Assembly (NCBI GenBank): GCA_023460175.1
Contig: JAEWRC010000226.1
Span: 1 to 64,000, forward strand
Direction of reading: 5' to 3'
DNA from: Actinomycetes bacterium
Lineage (GTDB): Bacteria > Actinomycetota > Actinomycetes > Mycobacteriales > Mycobacteriaceae
Length of the DNA: 64,000 nucleotides
Within the stretch, counting starts at the first letter, position 1; each line of letters begins with the position of its first letter. The position numbers were made by a program, and so were the translations under genes. Under the pieces are notes generated by a model. The model did not search any database. It saw nothing but the letters and a program-made list of their open reading frames with translations, and was not told the origin of the DNA. Of the stretch, positions 7,623-15,343 are shown one piece after another.

Positions 7623-9110
7623 GTGGCCCCAGCGACCATCAGCACCCCGCATTACCTGCTCGACCAGGCAAAGCGCCGGCTGACCCCGACGCCCAACACC
7701 CTGCCCGGAATGGGCGCCATCGAAAAGCGCCTCAAGGAAAAGAAGTGGGATCAGTTCGTTTTCTCGCAGCCGCCGGCGGGTAGCGGCCTCAAGCCGATCA
7801 TCGGTGACTCCGGTTTGCCCATCCTCGGCCACATGATCGAGATCTTCCGCGGCGGTCCGGATTTCATCCTGGACCTCTACCACCGCGAGGGTCCGGTCTA
7901 CTTCGCCGACTCCCCCGCGCTGTCGGCTGTGATGGCGCTGGGCCCCGACGCCACCCAGGCCGTGTTCTCGAACCGCAACAAGGACTACTCACAGCGCGCC
8001 TGGGACCCGGTGATCGGCCCGTTCTTCGAGGGCGGGCTGATGCTGCTCGACTTCGACGAGCACATGTTCCACCGCCGGATCATGCAGGACGCCTTCACCC
8101 GCACCCGGCTCACCGGCTACATCCCGCACATCGACTCGGTGGCCTCGAAGGTCGTCGCCAACGACTGGGTCGCCGACGACCCGCGGTTCCTGATCTTCCC
8201 CGCCCTCAAGGAATTGACGCTCGACATCGCCTCGGAGGTGTTCATGGGGCACCCCGCGGGCACCGACAAGGAACTGGTCACCACCATCAACAACGCGTTC
8301 ACCACGACGACGCGAGCGGGCAACGCCATCGTGCGCAAGCCGGTGCCGCCGTTGAAGTGGTGGCGCGGCATCCAGGCCCGCAAGACGCTGGAGGAGTACT
8401 TCAACAGCCGGATCGCCGAGAAGCGGCGCACCGAAAGCACCGACATGTTCAGCGTGCTGTGTCACTCGGCCGACGAGGACGGTCAGACCTTCACCGACGA
8501 CCAGATCGTCAGCCACATGATCTTCCTGATGATGGCCGCCCACGACACGTCCACTTCGACCATGACGACGATGGCCTACCACCTGGCCGCCAACCCCGAG
8601 TGGCAGGAGCGACTGCGCGAGGAGTCCGAGCGCATCGGTGACGGACCGTTGGACATCGAGGCGCTCGAGAAGCTGGAAACCTACGACCTGGTGATCAACG
8701 AGGCACTGCGGATGATGACCCCGCTGCCGTTCAACTTCCGCCAGGCCGTGCGCGACACCGACCTGCTGGGGTACTTCATCCCGGCCGGCACCAACGTGGT
8801 GACCTGGCCTTCGATCAACCACCGGCTGCCGGAATTGTGGACCGAGCCGGAGAAGTTCGATCCGGAACGCTTCTCCGAGCCGCGTTCCGAACACAAGAAG
8901 CACCGCTACGCCTTCGCCCCGTTCGGCGGCGGCGCGCACAAGTGCATCGGCATGGTGTTCGGCCAGCTCGAGATCAAGACCGTGATGCACCGGTTGCTGC
9001 GCCAGTACCGGTTGGAGCTGGCCAGCCCGTCGTATAAGCCGCGCTACGACTACGGCGGCATGCCGGTGCCGATCGACGGCATGCCGATCGTGCTGCGCCC
9101 GCTGCACTGA
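7623..9110 (+). CDS. cyp136: Cytochrome P450 CYP136
   Basis: Cytochrome P450 of 495 residues, equivalent to Rv3059. The oxygen-binding I helix reads MMAAHDTSTSTM, the ExxR motif is EALRMM, and the haem-binding loop FAPFGGGAHKCIG carries the axial cysteine. The unusual N-terminal extension (YLLDQAKRRLTPTPNTLPG) is soluble, with no membrane anchor. The start is a GTG seven bases after AAAGGAG. The substrate is not established here; a lipophilic substrate such as a sterol, terpenoid or fatty acid is an inference from the family. It is probably controlled by the divergent TetR. Confidence 0.93.
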   Translation: MAPATISTPHYLLDQAKRRLTPTPNTLPGMGAIEKRLKEKKWDQFVFSQPPAGSGLKPIIGDSGLPILGHMIEIFRGGPDFILDLYHREGPVYFADSPALSAVMALGPDATQAVFSNRNKDYSQRAWDPVIGPFFEGGLMLLDFDEHMFHRRIMQDAFTRTRLTGYIPHIDSVASKVVANDWVADDPRFLIFPALKELTLDIASEVFMGHPAGTDKELVTTINNAFTTTTRAGNAIVRKPVPPLKWWRGIQARKTLEEYFNSRIAEKRRTESTDMFSVLCHSADEDGQTFTDDQIVSHMIFLMMAAHDTSTSTMTTMAYHLAANPEWQERLREESERIGDGPLDIEALEKLETYDLVINEALRMMTPLPFNFRQAVRDTDLLGYFIPAGTNVVTWPSINHRLPELWTEPEKFDPERFSEPRSEHKKHRYAFAPFGGGAHKCIGMVFGQLEIKTVMHRLLRQYRLELASPSYKPRYDYGGMPVPIDGMPIVLRPLH

Positions 9111-9111
9111 T

Positions 9112-9588
9112 TCAGGCGCACACCCGGTTGGCGCAGGCGACCACCGCTCGCAGCGCCGACTGGGTGGCGTCGGAGTCCCAGCCCACCGCCCACTCGTCGT
9201 GCAGACCGTTGCTGCCGTGCACGAAGGTGACGGTGTGCGTGCCGGTGTCGCGCTGGTGGAACTCGAGCATCTCGACGGGGAAGCCGTGCTCGTAGAGCAT
9301 CTCGGTCAGCGCGGCCACCGGGCCGCCGGCGGCGACCGACGCAGTGCAGATGCGATCCCCAATTGCCAAGGTGGCCTGGAATTTTCGATGCCCCAGCCAC
9401 GGGCGGCGGCCCTGGTGCCGGGATTCGCTGGACTTCCAGCCGCCCAGCCGCAGGGGTCCGACGGTGGGGCCGTGCGCGGCCAGAACCGCCTCCCAGGACA
9501 TGCCCGCGGTGCGGTCGCGCAGGCCGCGCGGCAGAGCCGCGTCCACGAGTGTCGACGGTGGCGTGGTGGTGTTGGTGGGGAAAGGCAT
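9112..9588 (-). CDS. Stand-alone LeuA (isopropylmalate synthase) regulatory-domain protein
   Basis: Protein of 158 residues with no catalytic TIM barrel. The C-terminal 90 residues (FQATLAIGDRICTASVAAGG, then EMLEFHQRDTGTH, then WAVGWDSDATQSALRAVVAC) resemble the leucine-binding allosteric domain at the end of LeuA. LeuA has similar stretches ending in a WGVGID-like motif and an AVVSAVNR-like helix. The N-terminal third (MSWEAVLAAHGPTVGPLRLG) is of unknown type. It may be an orphan regulatory subunit or a repurposed ligand-binding protein. I chose ATG 9588 over 9645. It ends one base after cyp136 in a convergent arrangement. Confidence 0.65.
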   Translation of the reverse strand: MPFPTNTTTPPSTLVDAALPRGLRDRTAGMSWEAVLAAHGPTVGPLRLGGWKSSESRHQGRRPWLGHRKFQATLAIGDRICTASVAAGGPVAALTEMLYEHGFPVEMLEFHQRDTGTHTVTFVHGSNGLHDEWAVGWDSDATQSALRAVVACANRVCA

Positions 9589-9644
9589 GTGCCGGTCTTC
9601 TCTGGTCGAACTGACGCGACCGACGGGCAATAGCTGACGACCCA

Positions 9645-9677
9645 CAGCGGGGGGTCGGTCTGGATCAGACCCCGCTG
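9645..9677. terminator. GC-rich hairpin downstream of the cstR-DUF302 genes
   Basis: CAGCGGGG/CCCCGCTG arms, with a small G bulge, enclose an inner GGTCTG-GAT-CAGACC stem. The hairpin lies in the 163-base gap between the end of the DUF302 gene and the next leftward gene. There is no strong U tract, as is common in mycobacteria. The remainder of the gap holds nothing recognisable. Confidence 0.5.
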
Positions 9678-9751
9678 CGGGGCGCTACTACGAGAAGACG
9701 CCGTTGCATGTCCGCCACCTTAGCCAATCGGAATCGGGTGCGGCAACGGCA

Positions 9752-10171
9752 TTACGCGCTGAGGCTGTCCAGTGCGGTCTGCAGCCGTTGGCCGACCTCG
9801 TCGGCGATCTCGCCGAGCGCGGGTTCGTCGGTCACCTGCACCATCAGCCGCGGATTCATCGCGTCGATGATGACCGCGCCGTCCCGGGCCGGGTCGGCAC
9901 GCACCACCACGTTGCACGGCAGCAGCACGCCGATTCGGGGGAACAGTCCGACGGCGCGGTGCGCAAACTGCGGATTGCACGCCCCCAGAATCAGATAGTC
10001 CCCCACCTCGTCGCCGGCGCCGTCACCCAGCTTGGTGTTCAGGGTCGCGCGGATGTCGATCTCGGTCAGAACGCCAAAACCCTGATCGCTCAGGGCTTGA
10101 CGGGTGCGCGTCACCGCGTCCTCGAAAGAGGTGTGCAGCGTTGTGGTCAGAGCCACATCGGTGGTGGACAT
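9752..10171 (-). CDS. DUF302 domain protein
   Basis: Protein of 139 residues with the DUF302 pattern. Readable segments are TSFEDAVTRTRQALSDQGFG, EIDIRATLNTKLG, YLILGACNPQFAHRAV and IGVLLPCNVVV. DUF302 proteins often sit beside CsoR-type regulators, thiosulfate or sulfur-oxidation genes, and metal or sulfur stress operons; the biochemical role is unknown. The cysteines in GACNP and LLPCN are conserved family positions. It follows cstR by about 32 bases on the same strand, with a 5-base tandem repeat across the junction. I chose MSTTDVAL (10171) over the longer frame to 10207. Confidence 0.85.
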   Translation of the reverse strand: MSTTDVALTTTLHTSFEDAVTRTRQALSDQGFGVLTEIDIRATLNTKLGDGAGDEVGDYLILGACNPQFAHRAVGLFPRIGVLLPCNVVVRADPARDGAVIIDAMNPRLMVQVTDEPALGEIADEVGQRLQTALDSLSA

Positions 10172-10184
10172 ACTCGATCGTCCT

Positions 10185-10204
10185 CTCGTCTCGTCTCGTC
10201 TCGT
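10185..10204. repeat. (CTCGT)x4 short tandem repeat at the cstR/DUF302 junction
   Basis: Four exact copies of the pentamer CTCGT lie between the DUF302 ribosome-binding site and the cstR stop codon, and the last copy overlaps the stop. Slippage here would change the spacing of the two genes and possibly the cstR C terminus. Confidence 0.85.
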
Positions 10205-10473
10205 CACGCCAGCGCCAGGAAAAGCTTTTCCAACTCGGCTTCGCTCATCGGTTCCTGTCCTTCGGCTGCCTCACCGGTCAGACATTCCCGCAAACCAGTG
10301 GCCACAATCTTGAAGCCCGCGCGGTCCAGCGCCCGCGAGACCGCGGCGAGTTGGGTCACGACCTCCTTGCAGTCGCGTCCCTCCTCGATCATCGAGATCA
10401 CGCCGCCGAGTTGACCTTGAGCCCGGCGCAACCTGTTGAGCACCGCGGCAATGGCATCTTCGTCACCAACCAT
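10204..10473 (-). CDS. cstR: CsoR/CstR-family repressor, persulfide-sensing type by residue pattern
   Basis: All-helical DUF156 repressor of 89 residues. Conserved blocks are VLNRLRRAQGQLGGVISMIE, GRDCKEVVTQLAAVSRALD and IVATGLRECLTGE. The first cysteine (RDCKEV) and the second (RECL) are present. The residue four before the second cysteine, histidine in copper-sensing CsoR, is glycine. A Cys pair without that His is the pattern of CstR persulfide sensors. ATG 10473 follows GGAGG closely. The neighbourhood (rhodaneses, TauE, persulfide dioxygenase, sulfide:quinone oxidoreductase) supports the CstR reading. It probably binds the ATACCC-type operators here. Confidence 0.82.
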   Translation of the reverse strand: MVGDEDAIAAVLNRLRRAQGQLGGVISMIEEGRDCKEVVTQLAAVSRALDRAGFKIVATGLRECLTGEAAEGQEPMSEAELEKLFLALA

Positions 10474-10516
10474 GGGTGTACCTCCTTGTTCGGACGTGTC
10501 CGGGTTATGGTCGACT

Positions 10517-10532
10517 TTACCCTCCGGGGTAT
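10517..10532. promoter_or_regulatory. CstR-type operator before cstR
   Basis: TTACCCTCCGGGGTAT, 44 bases upstream of the cstR start, matches the pattern of the four operators at 12101-12207. It suggests autoregulation. Confidence 0.65.
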
Positions 10533-10570
10533 GACGTCGCGGCCGCCAGATTTGTTCATCCACTGACCCA

Positions 10571-11464
10571 CTAGACCCCGACGGCCTGCTTGCGCATCCG
10601 GCGTCCACCGGCCGCGCCGCCGAACACCCGACGCAGCCCCGAACAATCCGCCCGGCGAGTACAGACGTACACCGCGAGTGCCGCCAGCGCGGTCAACGCC
10701 GCGCCGGCGATGCCCACGGCCGGATGGATCTCCTGCCCCAGGACCACCGAGGACATCGTGAGCACGAACCAACCGAAGGCTCGACGCAGCACGTCGGGAT
10801 CCACCTTGGACGTCAGCCGCGAACCCAGCAGGGCACCCACCACGGCCGCGCCGGTCACCGCCAGGGCCAGGTTCCAGTCGATACTGACGCTGGACAGGTA
10901 ACCGCCCAGTCCGGCAAAGGATTTCATCGTGATCACGATCAGCGAGGTGCCGACCGCAGTCGGCATGGACAGCCCGCCCAGCAGGACCAGCGCCGGGACC
11001 ACCAGGAAGCCGCCGCCCGCACCGACCAGTCCGGTGACCAGCCCCACCACCAGCCCGTCGACCAGGATCCGCACGACCGGCAGCCGGCGGGTGCCGGCCG
11101 CCGGGGCGTGGGTCCGGCCGCGCAGCATTGCCACGGCGGTGCCGATCATCATGACCGCGAAGCCGATCAGCAACACGGTGCCGGGAATGAAGCGGGCCAG
11201 CAGGCCGCCCGCGAAGGCGCCGACCATGCCGGCCGCGCCGAACAGCAGCCCGGTGCGCCATTGCACCCGGCCCGCCCGCGCGTGCGAGACGGCCGCGATT
11301 GCGCTGGTGACACCGACCACCAGCAGCGAGGTGGCGATGGCCTGTTTGGCATCCATCCCGCCGACGTAGGCCAACAGCGGCACCGTCAGGATCGAGCCGC
11401 CGCCGCCGAGCAGGCCCAGGGCGATGCCGACGAACACGGCCAGGGCGATTGTGAGCGCAATCAT
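10571..11464 (-). CDS. TauE/SafE family sulfite/sulfonate exporter
   Basis: Polytopic membrane protein of 297 residues with about eight hydrophobic segments. The family motif GLLGGGGSILTVPLLAY is near the N terminus and its repeat GLVGAGGGFLVVPALVLLGG mid-protein, reflecting the internal duplication of TauE/SafE. In staphylococcal cst operons a TauE protein is proposed to export sulfite made by CstB; the same role fits here. The arginine- and cysteine-containing tail (CTRRADCSGLRR) is cytosolic. I chose ATG 11464, six bases after the rhodanese gene, so the two are co-transcribed. Confidence 0.88.
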   Translation of the reverse strand: MIALTIALAVFVGIALGLLGGGGSILTVPLLAYVGGMDAKQAIATSLLVVGVTSAIAAVSHARAGRVQWRTGLLFGAAGMVGAFAGGLLARFIPGTVLLIGFAVMMIGTAVAMLRGRTHAPAAGTRRLPVVRILVDGLVVGLVTGLVGAGGGFLVVPALVLLGGLSMPTAVGTSLIVITMKSFAGLGGYLSSVSIDWNLALAVTGAAVVGALLGSRLTSKVDPDVLRRAFGWFVLTMSSVVLGQEIHPAVGIAGAALTALAALAVYVCTRRADCSGLRRVFGGAAGGRRMRKQAVGV

Positions 11465-11469
11465 GGCGG

Positions 11470-12063
11470 TCAGCCCGCTTTCTTGGCCGTGGCGCCGGAA
11501 TCCACCAGCTGGCACACAATGGTTTGGGCGTCACAACGAGCGCCGCGGTTGTAGGGCAGCTTGGACAGCAGCATTCCCATGGCGCAGGTGTTGGTCAGCG
11601 CCGCGAAAGTCAGACCCATGCCGACGGCGCCGGCGATCCACTTGGCCCACGGAAAGACGATGCTGGCCAGGATGCTGAGCGCCACGATCAGACCGGCGAC
11701 CAAGCGGACCTGCCGTTCGAGGTCCCAGCGGCTGGCGCCGCGGTTGACCGCGAAGCCGCTGTCCGTCCAGGCGGTCATGCCGCCGTCGAGGATGTGGACG
11801 TTGGTCAGGCCGGCGTTGCGCAGTGTCTCCTCGGCCTGCACCGCTCGCTGGCCGGAGCGGCACACCAACACCACATCCTCATCGAGATGCTGCAGGATCT
11901 CGGAGCGGTGTTCGCGCAGCAGGTCCAGCGGCACGTTGTAGGCCCCGGCGATGTGCACCGTTTCGAATTCGCCGGGAGTGCGGACGTCGAGCATCCGCGG
12001 CGGTCGCGGCGACTCGAGCATGGCGTGGAGATCGTGCGCGGGGATGGTGGCGGGGACGGTCAT
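11470..12063 (-). CDS. Membrane-anchored rhodanese (rhodanese + DUF2892)
   Basis: Protein of 197 residues. Residues 1-100 are a rhodanese domain with MLDVRTPGEFETVHIAGAYN and the active-site loop VCRSGQRA, whose cysteine would carry persulfide. Residues about 120-165 form two membrane helices of the DUF2892 type (LVAGLIVALSILASIVF; WIAGAVGMGLTFAALT). The tail includes extra cysteines (RCDAQTIVCQLVD). It could transfer sulfane sulfur at the membrane next to sulfide:quinone oxidoreductase. ATG 12063 follows GGAAGGAG. It is the first gene leftward from the operator cluster. Confidence 0.88.
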   Translation of the reverse strand: MTVPATIPAHDLHAMLESPRPPRMLDVRTPGEFETVHIAGAYNVPLDLLREHRSEILQHLDEDVVLVCRSGQRAVQAEETLRNAGLTNVHILDGGMTAWTDSGFAVNRGASRWDLERQVRLVAGLIVALSILASIVFPWAKWIAGAVGMGLTFAALTNTCAMGMLLSKLPYNRGARCDAQTIVCQLVDSGATAKKAG

Positions 12064-12100
12064 CGGAGAGCTCCTTCCGGGTTGGGCAACTTGCTTGGCT

Positions 12101-12207
12101 ATACCCCGAGGGGCATCGTCCTGCACATGATATACATACCCCATGGGGTACCCGCAACCGCGGAATACTTATACCCCCTAGGGTACTTGATATACCCGTA
12201 GGGGTAT
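12101..12207. promoter_or_regulatory. Cluster of four CstR-type operators between the divergent sulfur operons
   Basis: Four 16-base near-palindromes lie in a 209-base gap: ATACCCCGAGGGGCAT (12101-12116), ATACCCCATGGGGTAC (12136-12151), ATACCCCCTAGGGTAC (12171-12186) and ATACCCGTAGGGGTAT (12192-12207). Start-to-start distances are 35, 35 and 21 bases. The ATACCC/GGGTAT arms are the pattern known for CsoR/CstR-family operators. With one regulator site at cstR as well, all five copies probably bind the CstR-like protein. The cluster lies between the leftward rhodanese-TauE genes and the rightward cstB-sqr genes and would control both. Confidence 0.8.
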
Positions 12208-12272
12208 GACACCCTCGGGACACCGAGGCCCTACCGAGCACCGATTGGAAGTTCTCCCGAAAGGAATCCGAG

Positions 12273-13652
12273 ATGAAGTTCATCCAGTACTACCTGGAGT
12301 GCCTGTCCCACGCGTCGTATCTGGTCGCCGACGAAAAGACCGGGCGCGCAGTCGTTGTCGATCCGCAGCGCGACGTGGGCCAGTACGTGGCCGACGCCGA
12401 GAAGTACGGCTTCAACATCGAACTCGTCATCGAAACCCACTTCCACGCCGACTTCTTGTCGGGCCATCTGGAGTTGGCGAAGGCCACCGGCGCCAAGATC
12501 GTCTACTCCTCGGTGGCCGAGACCGAGTTCGAATCCATGGGCGTGGCCGACGGCGAGCGCTACTCGCTGGGCGACGTGACGTTGGAGTTCCTGCACACCC
12601 CGGGGCACACACCCGAATCGCTGAGCATCGTCGTCTACGAGCACGCCGAGGACACGGTGCCCTACGGGGTGCTCACCGGGGACACGCTGTTCATCGGTGA
12701 CGTCGGCCGCCCTGACCTGCTGGCCTCGATCGGCTTCACCCAGGAGGAGTTGGCCCACAAGCTGTACGACTCGCTGCACAACAAGCTGATGACGCTGCCC
12801 GACGCCACCCGGGTCTACCCGGCACACGGCGCCGGTTCGGCCTGCGGCAAGAACCTGTCGACCGACCTGTGGTCGACCATCGGCGATCAGAAGCTGTCGA
12901 ACTACGCGTTGCGCGCCCCCACCCGGGAGCGGTTCATGGCCCTGGTCACCGAGGGACAGCCGCCGGCACCGAGCTACTTCGTCTACGACGCGATCCTCAA
13001 CAGGAAGGACCGCGGGCTGTACGACGAGGCCGAGATGCCGGCCGCGATGACCTACGAACAGGTCCGCAAGGCCGTCGAAGCCGGCGCGGTGCTGGTCGAC
13101 GGTCGTGGCCCCGAGGAGTTCGCGCAGGGCCACCTGCGCGGCGCGATCAACGTGGGGCTGGAAGGCCGCTACGCCGAGTACGCGGGGTCGGTGCTGGCGT
13201 CGGATGTCGACATCGTGCTGTTCACCGATCCGGGTTTCGAGCAGGAAGGCAAGACTCGGCTGGCGCGCATCGGCTTCGACCGGGTGATCGGCTACCTGGA
13301 GAATCCGTTCGACGCGATGATCAACCATCCCGGCGACGTGCAGGCGGCCTCCCGGTTGACCGCGTCGGCGTTCGACCAACGCACCGGCGAGCTGACCGAC
13401 CTGCAGGTGGTCGACGTCCGCAACCCCGGTGAAGTCGAGGGCGGCAGTATCCCGAACGCGGTCGGCATCCCGGTGGGGCAGCTGCCCGCCCGGCACGATG
13501 AGCTGGATCCCACCAAGCCCACCGTGGTGTTCTGCGCCGGCGGCTATCGGTCGTCGGTGGCGGCAAGCCTGCTGCGGCACAAGGGATTCGCCGATGTGAG
13601 TGACATCCTGGGCGGTTACAACGCCTGGGCAGAAGCGCGCCAGGACGCCTAG
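12273..13652 (+). CDS. cstB: CstB-like persulfide dioxygenase-rhodanese fusion
   Basis: Protein of 459 residues in three parts. Residues 1-245 are a metallo-beta-lactamase fold with the iron-binding ETHFHADFLSGH motif, TPGHTPES, TGDTLFIGDVGRPDL and YPAHGAGSACG, as in ETHE1 persulfide dioxygenases. Residues about 265-350 are a rhodanese-like domain without catalytic cysteine (VDIVLFTDPGF). Residues about 360-455 are an active rhodanese with CAGGYRSS. This order equals staphylococcal CstB, which oxidises persulfide to sulfite and makes thiosulfate. ATG 12273 follows GAAAGGA. It is first in the rightward operon under the operator cluster, 36 bases before sqr. Confidence 0.88.
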   Translation: MKFIQYYLECLSHASYLVADEKTGRAVVVDPQRDVGQYVADAEKYGFNIELVIETHFHADFLSGHLELAKATGAKIVYSSVAETEFESMGVADGERYSLGDVTLEFLHTPGHTPESLSIVVYEHAEDTVPYGVLTGDTLFIGDVGRPDLLASIGFTQEELAHKLYDSLHNKLMTLPDATRVYPAHGAGSACGKNLSTDLWSTIGDQKLSNYALRAPTRERFMALVTEGQPPAPSYFVYDAILNRKDRGLYDEAEMPAAMTYEQVRKAVEAGAVLVDGRGPEEFAQGHLRGAINVGLEGRYAEYAGSVLASDVDIVLFTDPGFEQEGKTRLARIGFDRVIGYLENPFDAMINHPGDVQAASRLTASAFDQRTGELTDLQVVDVRNPGEVEGGSIPNAVGIPVGQLPARHDELDPTKPTVVFCAGGYRSSVAASLLRHKGFADVSDILGGYNAWAEARQDA

Positions 13653-13688
13653 GCATCGGCTCATCCACCAAGAAGGGAACTGCTCATC

Positions 13689-14885
13689 ATGACCACCCGG
13701 TTTCGGATCCTGATCATCGGTGGCGGCACCGCCGGCATCTCGGTGGCCGCGCGATTGGCTCGGCAGGGCCATCGCGACCTCGCGGTCATCGAACCGTCCG
13801 CGGAGCATTACTACCAGCCGCTGTGGACGCTGGTCGGTGGCGGCCAGGCCGCCGCCGAGGCGACGAAGCGCCCCATGGCCTCGGTGATACCGAAGAACGC
13901 CACCTGGATCCGAAACTCGGTGGTCAGCGTGGACCCCGACCGCAATGCGGTCACCTGCGCGGACGGGACTGACTACGGGTACGAGGTGCTCGTGGTCAGT
14001 CCCGGCATCCAGCTGGACTGGGAGCGGATCGAGGGCCTGGAGGAGACTCTCGGCAAGGACGGCGTCTCGTCGAACTATCGCTACGACCTGGCACCGCGCA
14101 CCTGGGACTTCATTCGGGAAACCCGTTCCGGCAGTGCGGTGTTCGCCATGCCGTCGGGGCCGATCAAGTGTGCGGGGGCGCCGCAGAAGATCGCCTACCT
14201 GGCCAGTGACTATTGGCGGCGCCAAGGTGTGCTCGACAAGATCGACGTGCACCTGGTGGTCCCCACGCCGCGCCTGTTCGGGATCCCCGCAATCGCGGAC
14301 AGCCTCGACGCGGTGGCCGCCGACTACGGCATCACGGTGCACACCGAAGCCGAGGTCTCCGCGGTCGACGGCCCGTCACGCAAGGTCACCGTCAGCAGTC
14401 TCGACGGTTCCGGCGGCACCGACATGCTGTCCTACGACATGCTGCACGCGGTACCGCACCAGTCGGCGCCGGACTGGATCAAGTCCAGCCCGCTGAGCAC
14501 CGGCGACGCCAACGGTTACGTGGAGGTCGACAAGCACACCATGCAACACGTGCGCTATCCCAACGTGTTTGCGCTCGGCGATGCCGGATCGACGCCGAAC
14601 TCCAAGACCGGTGCCGCGATCCGCAAGCAGGCACCCGTCGTCGTCGCCAACATCGAGAACCACTTGGCCGGCCGACCCCTCAGCCAGGCCTACCACGGCT
14701 ACGGGTCGTGTCCGATCGTGACGTCCTCGCACTCGATGCTGCTGGCCGAGTTCGACTACGACCTGGAACTCACGCCGTCGGTGCCGCTGCTGAACCCCAC
14801 CACGCCGCATCGTGCGTACTGGTACCTGAAGAAGCACGGTCTGCCGTTCTTGTACTGGAACCTGATGCTCAAGGGTTTCGCGTAG
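13689..14885 (+). CDS. sqr: Sulfide:quinone oxidoreductase
   Basis: FAD-dependent peripheral membrane enzyme of 398 residues that oxidises sulfide and passes electrons to quinone. FAD-binding motif ILIIGGGTAGISVAARLARQG is at the N terminus. KCAGAPQKIAYLASD and YGSCPIVTSS carry cysteines expected for persulfide chemistry. FALGDAGSTPNSKTGAAI is the second FAD segment. C-terminal KKHGLPFLYWNLMLKGFA is likely the amphipathic membrane anchor. The sequence is of the mitochondrial SQRDL-like type. Its product persulfide would be the substrate of the upstream CstB-like enzyme. Confidence 0.9.
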   Translation: MTTRFRILIIGGGTAGISVAARLARQGHRDLAVIEPSAEHYYQPLWTLVGGGQAAAEATKRPMASVIPKNATWIRNSVVSVDPDRNAVTCADGTDYGYEVLVVSPGIQLDWERIEGLEETLGKDGVSSNYRYDLAPRTWDFIRETRSGSAVFAMPSGPIKCAGAPQKIAYLASDYWRRQGVLDKIDVHLVVPTPRLFGIPAIADSLDAVAADYGITVHTEAEVSAVDGPSRKVTVSSLDGSGGTDMLSYDMLHAVPHQSAPDWIKSSPLSTGDANGYVEVDKHTMQHVRYPNVFALGDAGSTPNSKTGAAIRKQAPVVVANIENHLAGRPLSQAYHGYGSCPIVTSSHSMLLAEFDYDLELTPSVPLLNPTTPHRAYWYLKKHGLPFLYWNLMLKGFA

Positions 14886-14934
14886 CGACGGGCGCCCCAC
14901 CACCGATTGCCGGCCCCACCAAGCATCCGTATAG

Positions 14935-14958
14935 TGGATTGATAATTCCGTCAATCCA
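14935..14958. promoter_or_regulatory. Inverted-repeat operator before the ArsR gene
   Basis: TGGATTGA-N8-TCAATCCA is a perfect 8-base inverted repeat with an AT-rich centre, 19 bases before the chosen start of the ArsR gene. It fits an autoregulatory ArsR-family site and is unlike the CstR operators. Confidence 0.7.
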
Positions 14959-14977
14959 TAAAATGAAAGAATCGTGG

Positions 14978-15343
14978 ATGCCGTTCGAGTCCGACAAGCC
15001 GCTCTACGAGATCAAGGCGAACCTGTTCAAAGCGCTGGCCCACCCGGCCCGCATACGAGTGCTCGAGATCCTCTCGGCGGCGGCCGAGCCCACCCCGGTC
15101 AGCGAGATCCTCGCCGAGACCGGGATGGAGGCCACGCTGCTCTCGCAACACCTGGCGGTGCTCAAGCGCCACCAGGTGGTCACGGCCGAACGCGTCGGCA
15201 ACGCCGTCTTCTACCGGCTGGCGCACCCGAAGGTCGCCGCGTTGCTGTCGATCTCCCGGACCTTCCTCGCCGACTCCCTGTCGACGGCCGGTAAGCACCT
15301 GGAGGCCCTGCGGGCCCTGCCCCCCATCAAGGGCCCGCGGTGA
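14978..15343 (+). CDS. ArsR-family winged-helix regulator without cysteines
   Basis: Regulator of 121 residues. The winged helix reads ALAHPARIRVLEILSAA, PVSEILAETGMEATLLSQHL and AVLKRHQVVTAERVGNAVFYRL. It contains no cysteine at all, so it cannot sense metals or persulfide through thiolates as SmtB, SqrR or BigR do. It overlaps sulP by four bases (GTGA), showing co-translation. I chose ATG 14978, with GAAAGA upstream; ATG 14963 is possible. The operator just upstream suggests autoregulation. The signal is unknown. Confidence 0.85.
   Translation: MPFESDKPLYEIKANLFKALAHPARIRVLEILSAAAEPTPVSEILAETGMEATLLSQHLAVLKRHQVVTAERVGNAVFYRLAHPKVAALLSISRTFLADSLSTAGKHLEALRALPPIKGPR

Noticed and set aside
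12231..14342. 703-codon open frame on the minus strand
   Set aside because: It lies antisense to cstB and sqr, whose protein motifs are clear. The antisense translation has no recognisable domain; long shadow frames are expected at this GC content.
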